Positions 7,394 to 13,067 of a stretch of 13,354 bases of DNA are shown here, piece by piece (the first letter of the stretch is position 1; each line of letters begins with the position of its first letter). Below the pieces are notes generated by a model. The model ran no database searches. It was not told the origin of the DNA and was given only the letters and a program-made list of their open reading frames with translations. The DNA is from DASRQZ01 sp964571275 (GTDB taxonomy: Bacteria; Myxococcota_A; Polyangia; Fen-1088). A program made the translations under genes and the position numbers. The DNA lies in NCBI GenBank assembly GCA_964571275.1, contig CAZNCQ010000201.1, forward strand, positions 1-13,354. The letters are read 5' to 3'.

Positions 7394-7397
7394 ACCG
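7385..7397. promoter_or_regulatory. 13-bp perfect palindrome in the divergent TAXI/HEAT spacer
   Basis: CGGTTT, a central C, then AAACCG form a perfect 6-bp inverted repeat. It covers the putative -35 of the TAXI gene and lies about 30 nt upstream of the divergent gene's start, a position suited to an operator controlling both genes. It is a single occurrence, so the role is inferred. Confidence 0.35.
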
Positions 7398-7425
7398 GGT
7401 CTTGGTCGTGGCAGGATGCGCCGCC

Positions 7426-8349
7426 GTGCCAGCATTCCCAAACCTGCCTCCCGCCGACGGTCTCAAGAGCGAACCCTTGCGCGTCGCGCTCGCCGCCGCC
7501 CTCGCCGGGCGGCCCAAGGATCTCGAGACCTGGCTCTGTCGCTACGGTCTCGGCGCCGAGCCGCGCCCCAACCTCAAGCTGGCGGCGGCGCTGGGCGTCG
7601 AGCTGGCGTCCGCGCCGGGTGCGCCTCGCCTGCTCGCCCGCTTCGCCGCCAACGACGCCGCGCCCGACACACCGGAGGTCTTCCTGCCGATCGCCGCGGC
7701 CCATGGTTGGGCGGCACGCATCGCCGCCGGCAAGGATCGGCGAGATGCCTGGAGCGCGCTCGGCGACCTCGCCGGCGACGAGCGAGGACCGGTGCGCGTC
7801 GGCACGCGCGAAGCGCTGCTGGCGCTGGCGTTGCGGCCCCGGGGCGCCACCGAGCTCCTGACGACCGCGATGGACTGGTTGCAGGTCGAGGACCGCGAGA
7901 TCCGCTACGGCGCGACCGGCGTCATGCTGGAGGTGCTGGGCGACCGGCGCGTGGTGGCGGCGATCGGATCGCCGCAGACGCTGCTCGACTACCTGACGGC
8001 GGTGATCGACGAGGTCGCCGCCGCGCCCCGCTCCGCGGAGCGCTCCGAGGCGCGCCGGCGCTTGCTGGTGTCGCTGCCGGCCGCCTGTGACGCAGCCGTC
8101 GTCGCCTTGCGCGGCGGCGATCTCGGGGCGACCTGGCTCGAGGCCGAGTGCATACGCGCGCGCCAACCCGACGTGCGCGGCGCGCTCTCCGACGCGATCC
8201 TCGGGCTGCGCCAGGGCGCGCCCGGGCCGGGGGCGGAGACGATCCAACGCCTGCGCCGGTCGCTGGAGGGGAGCGCCAAACCGCTGCGCGATCCGACGCG
8301 CCTGCGCCCCGGCACCGGCCGGGGCCGCGAGTCGCGCCGCATGAAGTAG
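7426..8349 (+). CDS. HEAT-like alpha-helical repeat protein, function unknown
   Basis: The frame is open from 7192, but its first part overlaps the divergent TAXI gene. GTG 7426 has AGGA (7413-7416) 9 nt upstream and gives a 307-residue protein (MPAFPNLPPADGLKSEP...). It is mostly alpha-helical, soluble and Ala/Leu/Arg-rich, with no signal peptide. The stretch LETWLCRYGLGAEPRPNLKLA (33-53) recalls the opening of HEAT-repeat proteins reading roughly LE.FLARYSGLPGPR.NLELA (recollection). Repeat-like helix pairs follow, for example ATELLTTAMDWLQVEDREIRYGA (141-163) with the Asp/Arg pattern of HEAT units. The C-terminal tail (285-307) is strongly basic and disordered. HEAT proteins act as scaffolds or nucleic-acid binders, and no partner can be named. 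An upstream GTG 7408 or TTG 7402 cannot be excluded. The cupin gene follows after 77 nt. Confidence 0.75.
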   Translation: MPAFPNLPPADGLKSEPLRVALAAALAGRPKDLETWLCRYGLGAEPRPNLKLAAALGVELASAPGAPRLLARFAANDAAPDTPEVFLPIAAAHGWAARIAAGKDRRDAWSALGDLAGDERGPVRVGTREALLALALRPRGATELLTTAMDWLQVEDREIRYGATGVMLEVLGDRRVVAAIGSPQTLLDYLTAVIDEVAAAPRSAERSEARRRLLVSLPAACDAAVVALRGGDLGATWLEAECIRARQPDVRGALSDAILGLRQGAPGPGAETIQRLRRSLEGSAKPLRDPTRLRPGTGRGRESRRMK

Positions 8350-8391
8350 CGCACAGGCTCCAACCGATCGTCGACGGGCGCGGCGCTGCGC

Positions 8392-8420
8392 TTGACTCGC
8401 CGGGCGCGCCGTCGGCAAAT
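8392..8420 (+). promoter_or_regulatory. Weak promoter-like element before the cupin gene
   Basis: TTGACT (8392-8397, 5/6 match to the -35) is followed after 17 nt by GCAAAT (8415-8420, 3/6 match to the -10), 6 nt before the ATG at 8427. The geometry would give a leaderless message, which fits the lack of a Shine-Dalgarno sequence. The -10 match is poor. Confidence 0.25.
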
Positions 8421-8426
8421 GGCCGC

Positions 8427-8903
8427 ATGCCGAACTACCGATACCTGCTGGTCGCAGCGATCTCCGCGGGAGCTGGCGCCGCGGCGGTCGCCGCCGACGT
8501 GCCCTCGAAGACGATCATGCGGTCGCACGTCTACGATTCGGTGCACATCAAAGCCGAGGCGACCAAGACCGGCGAGCGACGAGAGGTCTTCGACGCACCG
8601 ACGGTGACCCTCGAGCGTTTTGCCTCGCACATCACGACGCTCAACCCGGGTGAAGCGCCCCACCCCGCGCACCGGCACCCCGAAGAGGAGCTGATGATCG
8701 TGAAGGAAGGCTCGCTCGAGGTGATGCTCAACGGACAGCCGACGCGCGCCGACGCCGGCGGCATGATCTTCTGCGCCTCGAACGAGCTGCACGGCATCCG
8801 TAACGTCGGCACGACACGCGCGATCTACTACGTGGTCAAGTGGTTCCCGCACGACATGCCGAAGACCGCGGCCGCGACGCCGGCGCCCGCGCCGGCGAAG
8901 TAG
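8427..8903 (+). CDS. Exported single-domain cupin protein
   Basis: The 158-residue product begins MPNYRYLLVAAISAGAGAAA, a signal-peptide-like stretch ending near VAADVP, so the cupin is probably periplasmic or lipid-free secreted. Cupin motif 1 is HRHPEEELMIVKEG (82-95), matching HxH-x3-E-x6-G with metal ligands H82, H84 and E88. Motif 2, GMIFCASNELHGIRN (112-126), keeps the ligand H122 and the final Asn, but the usual PxG is replaced by AxN. The four ligands suggest a bound metal (Fe, Mn, Ni or Zn), while the reaction or ligand cannot be read. The C-terminus is a short Ala/Pro tail. ATG 8427 is chosen because it begins the signal peptide. The frame upstream overlaps the HEAT gene and has no matching domain. 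It may be co-transcribed with the HEAT gene or use the weak promoter just upstream. Confidence 0.85.
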   Translation: MPNYRYLLVAAISAGAGAAAVAADVPSKTIMRSHVYDSVHIKAEATKTGERREVFDAPTVTLERFASHITTLNPGEAPHPAHRHPEEELMIVKEGSLEVMLNGQPTRADAGGMIFCASNELHGIRNVGTTRAIYYVVKWFPHDMPKTAAATPAPAPAK

Positions 8904-8978
8904 GAACGTCGGCGCCCGCGCGGCGGTGGAACCGGAATGAAGGGCGCCCCGGGTGTACGTCCCGCCGGAGAGATGAGC

Positions 8979-9005
8979 ATGAGCGACTCCTTTCGAATCG
9001 CTCAT
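8979..9005 (+). terminator. Stem-loop downstream of the cupin gene
   Basis: ATGAGCGA (8979-8986) and TCGCTCAT (8998-9005) form a perfect 8-bp stem with an 11-nt loop, 75 nt after the cupin stop. No T-run follows, so it is at best a Rho-assisted or RNA-stabilising end. It lies in the 167-nt convergent spacer 8904-9070, which contains no gene that I can support. Confidence 0.3.
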
Positions 9006-9046
9006 CTAGTGTCGGCGCGCGTCGACCTCTTGCTCAGGATTCGCGA

Positions 9047-9065
9047 CGCCGGTCGTCGACCGGCG
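9047..9065 (-). terminator. Strong hairpin at the end of the sigma/FecR operon
   Basis: CGCCGGTC (9047-9054), loop GTC, then GACCGGCG (9058-9065) give a perfect 8-bp GC-rich stem starting 5 nt past the TAG stop of the last gene of the leftward operon. The minus strand has no T-run after it, so termination would not be classically intrinsic, but placement and strength suggest a transcript end or a protective 3' structure. Confidence 0.45.
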
Positions 9066-9070
9066 GTGCC

Positions 9071-10297
9071 CTAATACTCGAACAGCGCGCCCAGCGACGA
9101 GTGGAACGCGATCGTGTTGGCGACGCTGCTGCGAAAGTCGGGCTCGCGCGTCGATTCCAGCAGCCAGTCGCGCGTCGCCTCGATCTCGGCCAGCAGCTGC
9201 ACGCGCGGCCAGACCGTCACTCGCACGCCGGTGTGCGCGCGCAGGTTGGCGCTGGGCACGAACGGCGCGCGCGGCTTGTCGACCTGGGCGGCGGCGTCCA
9301 GGTTGTCGGTGAGCAGCAGCTGGCTGCCCGCGGCCATCCCCACGAACGGACGCCAGCGTGCCTGCGCCGGAGCGAACGCGTACTGCATGCCAACCGCGGC
9401 GCCGAACGTCCAGACGCGAACGTCGGTCGTGTTCGGCCCCAGCGCACTGCCCATGAACGGCCACATCGCCTGGGCGCGCACCGCGACCCGCGCGCTCACG
9501 GGGATGAACCACAGGAACTCCAGGTGCCCCATCGGCGCACCCAGCGTGTGGTCGAGATCGAGCGTCGTCCCGACGCCCATGACCCAGGGCTCGCGCGGGT
9601 ACACCGGTGACAGCGCCGGCGCCTCCGGCGCGGGCGCGGCCGATCGCGCGCGCGTCGTCGCCGTCGCCGCGGGTGCGGAAGCGAGCGCGATCGGCCCAGG
9701 CGCCGCCCCGCTTCTCGTCGGCGCGGCCTCGGACAACGGCGCCGGCGTCGACGGTGGCCTCCATACGGCGTCGGACGCAAGAGGAGGCGGCGGCTGGGTC
9801 TCGCCGAGCGCGCGCAACCCCTCGACAGCGGCCAGGCAAGCACGGCGGCGCGCCGGGCGATCGTTGGGATCGAAGCTGAGCTCGAGGCGCACCTCGACGC
9901 GACCGGTGGTCACGCCGCGCGAAAAGATGATCATTCGTCCGTCGTTCGAGCCGACGACCACGCCCTGCAGATAGGGAATCGACACGAGGTCGATCATCTC
10001 CGAGGGCCAGTCGCGATCGCTGGTCACCATCGACACCGACACCAGGTTGGCGGCGCTGAGCTCGCGCTTGAGCTCGCCCGCCAGGCGCGATCCCGCGGGC
10101 GCGATCACGCCAATCGGCTGCGGCGACGCGTTGGCCGCCGATTGCACGGCGACGCAGGCGGCTCCCACCGCCAGCAGCGACAGCCAGACCGCCGTCCTCC
10201 GCGCACGCCGGTCTGCGCGAACGATCGGGCGACGGCGCTGTCGGCAGCGCGCCGGACTCCGCTGGGCGGCGCCCGGCCCCGTCCCGGCGACATTCAT
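9071..10297 (-). CDS. Exported protein with predicted C-terminal outer-membrane beta-barrel (third gene of sigma/FecR operon)
   Basis: A 408-residue protein. A basic N-terminus (to about 34) precedes a hydrophobic segment (36-53) ending in an ANA cleavage site near residue 57, so it is exported. Residues 60-165 form a small alpha/beta domain (PIGVIAPAGSRLAGELKREL, a central YLQGVVVGSNDGRMIIF, a closing helix with RRACLAAVEGLRAL). A Pro/Ala linker spans about 168-235. The last 170 residues alternate polar and hydrophobic residues in about eight strand-like stretches (WVMGVGTTLDL, VAVRAQAMWPF, VWTFGAAVGMQYAF, GVRVTVWPRVQLLAEI) and end in FEY, a terminal aromatic typical of outer-membrane barrels. 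The ATG overlaps the FecR gene stop as ATGA and has no Shine-Dalgarno sequence, so translation is probably coupled. I do not recognise a named family. It could be the output or the sensor partner of the sigma/FecR pair. Confidence 0.8.
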   Translation of the reverse strand: MNVAGTGPGAAQRSPARCRQRRRPIVRADRRARRTAVWLSLLAVGAACVAVQSAANASPQPIGVIAPAGSRLAGELKRELSAANLVSVSMVTSDRDWPSEMIDLVSIPYLQGVVVGSNDGRMIIFSRGVTTGRVEVRLELSFDPNDRPARRRACLAAVEGLRALGETQPPPPLASDAVWRPPSTPAPLSEAAPTRSGAAPGPIALASAPAATATTRARSAAPAPEAPALSPVYPREPWVMGVGTTLDLDHTLGAPMGHLEFLWFIPVSARVAVRAQAMWPFMGSALGPNTTDVRVWTFGAAVGMQYAFAPAQARWRPFVGMAAGSQLLLTDNLDAAAQVDKPRAPFVPSANLRAHTGVRVTVWPRVQLLAEIEATRDWLLESTREPDFRSSVANTIAFHSSLGALFEY

Positions 10298-11643
10298 GGG
10301 GACACGCTGGCGGTTGGCGCCACCCCGTCGCGAAGGATCTGGCGAGCGAGCGGGGCGTGCGGACCACGCGGCGCGCGCGCCAGGTAGGCCCGCGCCGCGC
10401 CGCGCGCGGCATCGGCGTCATGCATGTGGATCGCGCACTCGACGAGGCGTCCGACCGCCTGATCGGCAAGCGGGCCGTGCGGCCAGTCGTCGACGTAGCG
10501 GCGAAACCAGCGCGCCGCGCGATCGGCTTCTCCCGATTCAAACGCGAGCCGGCCCAGGCTGAAGACGGCGTCGGCGGCCAGCGGATCGCGCGGAAAGCGC
10601 CTCACCAGCGCCTCGAACGCCTCGCGGGCGCGGGGGCGCGCCCCGGCGTAGCGCGCCACGTCTCCCAACGTCAGCAGGCGGGGCGCGTCGAGCCGGTGGC
10701 AGAGCCGCGCCCACCCCACGCGCTTCGCGGCCGTGAATGCCTCGGCATACGCACCGTGCTTGGCCAGGGCGAACCAATCGTCGTCGACGGAGCGCGTGCG
10801 CGCGGGCGCCGAATCGTTCGCCGGTTGAGTGAGCAGCGAGCCGATCGCGCCCCCGGCGGGTGGATTGTTCGGCGTCGCGATGGTCGTACCCACTGCGGGC
10901 GGGCCCTCCGGTGCGACGCCTGCCCCGGGGACAGCCGGCGAGCCGGCAACCGATGTCCCACCCACGGCCGGCACCGGCACCGCCGACGCCGTCGTCGCAA
11001 GGCGCATCTCGTCGGCACGAAGCGGGTCCGTCCGCACGACACCGCGATCGACCGAAAGCCGCTGGCCCGCGCGCAGCGGAACGCCCGCGCCCAGCACCGC
11101 GCCGTCGATCACCACCGACCCCTCGAAGAGCGCGACGTCGAGGCGCGCCGACGACCAGACGACCGCGAAGCGCGTCCCGGTGACCCGCACGCGGTAGGGA
11201 CCCGCGTGCACCAGCCAGAGCGTCGACGGCGTGTGAACCACGCGCGCCTCGAGCCGCCCCTGCTCGAGGAAGACCTCGGCGCCGTCGCCGCCCAGGCGGC
11301 GCAACCGCCCGCTCGACCCGGAACGGAACGTCAGGCTGGAACCGTCGGAGAAGCGCAGCGGTAGATCGCTGCGCGCGTCGGCGACCAGCACGCGGTCGAC
11401 CTCGGCGGGCGCACTGCTGGCCCCGCCGCGCGCGCGCGGCGGCGCGCGGTGAACCAGCAGCGTGAACAGCGCCGCCGCCGCGCCCAGCGCCAGCAGCGCG
11501 ACCCCGATCGGTCGCTTGCGCAGCCGCGGGCGGCCGGAGACTCGCGGCGCGGGCAGCGGCTCGCGCTGCATCGCCGCGTCCTGGGCCTGCGCCAGCTCGC
11601 GCCACAGACGATCGGCACGCAGGTGAGGCGGCGGAGTCTTCAT
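10294..11643 (-). CDS. FecR-domain membrane protein with periplasmic TPR region (putative anti-sigma or signalling factor)
   Basis: A 449-residue single-pass protein. A cytoplasmic N-terminal segment of about 44 residues ends in basic RPRLRKRP, followed by a transmembrane helix (46-64). The periplasmic part has a FecR-type domain (about 90-200) with the diagnostic strands GPYRVRVTGTRFAVVWSS (148-165), LDVALFEGSVVIDG (168-181) and RAGQRLSV (191-198). A Pro/Ala/Gly linker follows (220-280), then a TPR/YbgF-like helical region (286-436; FEALVRRFPRDPLAADAVFSLG, WFRRYVDDWPHGPLADQA). FecR proteins transmit an envelope signal to a partner ECF sigma factor across the membrane. The gene starts at ATG 11643, overlapping the sigma factor stop as ATGA, and overlaps the next gene the same way. 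Classical FecR proteins work with a TonB-dependent receptor. None is seen here, and the TPR addition may replace that contact. Confidence 0.88.
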   Translation of the reverse strand: MKTPPPHLRADRLWRELAQAQDAAMQREPLPAPRVSGRPRLRKRPIGVALLALGAAAALFTLLVHRAPPRARGGASSAPAEVDRVLVADARSDLPLRFSDGSSLTFRSGSSGRLRRLGGDGAEVFLEQGRLEARVVHTPSTLWLVHAGPYRVRVTGTRFAVVWSSARLDVALFEGSVVIDGAVLGAGVPLRAGQRLSVDRGVVRTDPLRADEMRLATTASAVPVPAVGGTSVAGSPAVPGAGVAPEGPPAVGTTIATPNNPPAGGAIGSLLTQPANDSAPARTRSVDDDWFALAKHGAYAEAFTAAKRVGWARLCHRLDAPRLLTLGDVARYAGARPRAREAFEALVRRFPRDPLAADAVFSLGRLAFESGEADRAARWFRRYVDDWPHGPLADQAVGRLVECAIHMHDADAARGAARAYLARAPRGPHAPLARQILRDGVAPTASVSP

Positions 11644-12266
11644 CGTTCACCTCCGCTTTCGAGCCAGGGCGCGAGCGCCTCGTATTGCCGCGCGAGCTTG
11701 AAGAAGCGCCGCTCGGCGCGCACCAGCCGCCGGCGCACGGTCGCCAGCGACATGCCGCACGCGCGGGCCGTTGATTCCAGGTCCAGGTCTTCGAGCATGC
11801 GCAGCGAGAACGGGATCCGTTCGTCGACGGGGATCCGTTCCAGGATGCGGTACACACAGCGCGCGGCCTCCTGCATCTCGGGACCGGCCCAGGGCGCGCC
11901 GGCCGCCGGCTCGGGCACCTCGGCAAAGAACGTCAGCCAGCGCTTGCGGCGGCGCCGGCGAATCGCCTTGCGCGCGGTGAAGACCGCGATCTGAGTGAGC
12001 CAGGCCTTGAGCGCGCGCGGATCGGCCAGCTGATCGATGCGCTCCCAGGCGTGGGTGATCACCTCTTGAAACAGATCGCCGGATTCGCCGTCCTCGCCGC
12101 CCAGCACGCGGAACAGCACGCGGCGCACGTGGTTGCCGTAGCGCTCGACGAGATCGGTGGTCGCGCGCGGCGCACCCGCGCGCAGGCTGGCCACCAGCTG
12201 CAGGTCGTCCGCCGATTCGCCCCGCCCCTCGGGCGGGTCGGGAACGATACGTAACACTCGATCCAC
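11640..12266 (-). CDS. ECF-type RNA polymerase sigma factor
   Basis: A 208-residue protein with the two-domain ECF layout. Region 2 (about 35-107) contains DLVERYGNHVRRVLFRVLG and the core-binding stretch DLFQEVITHAWERIDQLADPRALKAWLTQIAVFTARK, followed by a run of arginines. Region 4 (about 133-192) contains ILERIPVDERIPFSLRMLEDLDLESTARACGMSLATVRRRLVRAERRFF, with an HTH for the -35 element. Region 3 is absent, as in ECF sigmas. It directs RNA polymerase to a small regulon, probably including its own operon, and its activity is likely set by the co-transcribed FecR protein. The start is uncertain: GTG 12266 has AGAGG only 2 nt upstream, while GTG 12257 has the same site 11 nt upstream. I keep the longer frame. 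A 5-bp hairpin (12279-12292) lies in the leader. No clear promoter is visible in the 62-nt spacer. Confidence 0.9.
   Translation of the reverse strand: MDRVLRIVPDPPEGRGESADDLQLVASLRAGAPRATTDLVERYGNHVRRVLFRVLGGEDGESGDLFQEVITHAWERIDQLADPRALKAWLTQIAVFTARKAIRRRRRKRWLTFFAEVPEPAAGAPWAGPEMQEAARCVYRILERIPVDERIPFSLRMLEDLDLESTARACGMSLATVRRRLVRAERRFFKLARQYEALAPWLESGGER
11647..11654 (-). promoter_or_regulatory. Strong ribosome binding site of the FecR gene inside the sigma factor gene
   Basis: On the minus strand GGAGGTGA, close to a perfect anti-16S complement, sits in the last codons of the sigma gene with its GGAGG core 6 nt before the ATG at 11643. It fixes the FecR start and supports high, coupled translation. 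Confidence 0.7.
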
Positions 12267-12301
12267 AGCCTCTAGTGTCCCCGAGCGCGGGGCCGCTGCT
12301 C

Positions 12302-12322
12302 AAGAAAAAGCGTCGCCGACGC
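12302..12322 (-). terminator. Intrinsic terminator of the MinC-like gene
   Basis: On the minus strand GCGTC, loop GGC, GACGC (12310-12322) is followed at once by TTTTTCTT, starting 6 nt after the TAA stop of the MinC-like gene. This is the only classical stem plus T-run I found in the window. It insulates that gene from the downstream sigma factor operon on the same strand. Confidence 0.75.
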
Positions 12323-12328
12323 GGTCGG

Positions 12329-12973
12329 TTACGTTCCTGGCAGGCGCGCGACCCGGCACGCCCCCTGATCCAGCCAGATCCGGGCCGGTTTTCCATGTAA
12401 ATCGGCGGGGAGGTCGTCGGCGGCCAGATAGGCGGCGTCGACCCCGACCAGCTCCGCTTCGAGGCGCTGGCAAAAGACCTGGGCCGGCAGCCAGCCGCGC
12501 ACGCCCGCGACCGCACGCCCGCGAAGCGGGCCGTAGACGTGGATGTGGCCGTCGGCCAGCAGCTGGGCGCCCGGGTTGACGGGGCCCAGAACCACGAGGT
12601 CGCGGCCCTCCGCATAGACGATCTGGCCCGAACGCACCGGCCGGTCGATCAGCAGCGGCGAATGCAGTGCCGGCGCGGGCGATGGCTCGGGGAACGAAGG
12701 AGCCGGCGGCGCCTTGGGCGACGGAGGCGGATCGGCCGGTGGTCGGGCGCCACTCAGGGCGCGGCCCTGGAGCTCGGCCAGCCGCCGCTCCCAGCGTTCG
12801 CGCCGATCGCCGGCGGCGCCGCCCGCGAGCAGCCGGTGGTAAATCGCAACCGCGTCGGCCGTGCGGCCCTGGCGCGCCGACAGCTCGGCCATGGTTTCCG
12901 TCACGAAGAGATCGCGCGCCGGCTCGGCGACGGCGCCGCCAGAACCATCCGTCTCATCGAAAAACGACCGCAT
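12329..12973 (-). CDS. TPR-like / MinC C-terminal domain fusion protein
   Basis: From ATG 12973 the product is 214 residues. The C-terminal part (110-211) is an unmistakable MinC C-terminal beta-helix domain: PVRSGQIVYAEGRDLVVLG (112-130), VNPGAQLLADGHIHVYGPLRGRAVAG (132-157), a QVFCQRLEAELVGV strand block (165-178) and HGKPARIWL (193-201). The RSGQ motif (114-117) used by MinC to bind MinD is kept. The N-terminal MinC domain that inhibits FtsZ is absent. Instead, residues 22-70 form a TPR-like helix pair (FVTETMAELSARQGRTADAVAIYHRLL) followed by a Pro-rich linker (79-106). The frame is open to a TTG at 13048, but AGGCGG 5 nt before ATG 12973 and a promoter inside the longer frame favour 12973. 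No minD or minE lies in the window. The protein probably uses MinD-type recruitment for a task other than direct FtsZ inhibition. Confidence 0.87.
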   Translation of the reverse strand: MRSFFDETDGSGGAVAEPARDLFVTETMAELSARQGRTADAVAIYHRLLAGGAAGDRRERWERRLAELQGRALSGARPPADPPPSPKAPPAPSFPEPSPAPALHSPLLIDRPVRSGQIVYAEGRDLVVLGPVNPGAQLLADGHIHVYGPLRGRAVAGVRGWLPAQVFCQRLEAELVGVDAAYLAADDLPADLHGKPARIWLDQGACRVARLPGT

Positions 12974-12990
12974 GGCTCCGCCTGACGCGG

Positions 12991-13018
12991 ATTGTGCGAT
13001 CTCGGCTCCGAAGGTCAA
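12991..13018 (-). promoter_or_regulatory. Putative promoter of the MinC-like gene
   Basis: On the minus strand TTGACC (revcomp of 13013-13018, 5/6 match) and CACAAT (revcomp of 12991-12996, 4/6 match) are 16 nt apart. Transcription near 12984 would exclude the TTG start at 13048 and leave a short leader containing AGGCGG before ATG 12973. Confidence 0.45.
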
Positions 13019-13067
13019 CTTTTCTGGGGACTCGACGGCCGGAGCCAACCGGGATATGGGAAGGGCG

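Noticed and set aside
6063..8090. 675-residue plus-strand frame spanning the TAXI gene and part of the HEAT gene
   Set aside because: It crosses two genes with better-supported frames and shows only Arg/Gln/Asp-rich repetitive composition.
8979..9009. 10-codon frame with a good GGAGAG ribosome site (MSDSFRIAHL)
   Set aside because: It coincides with the perfect inverted repeat 8979-9005, which explains its sequence better. It is too short to support as a gene.
9006..10541. 511-residue minus-strand frame overlapping the third operon gene
   Set aside because: It is in the wrong frame relative to the ATGA-coupled gene, which has a signal peptide and strand-like C-terminus. The 511-residue frame is low-complexity Arg/Ala.
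11647..12615. 322-residue minus-strand frame crossing the sigma factor and MinC-like genes
   Set aside because: It runs through the intrinsic terminator and two well-supported domains in other frames.
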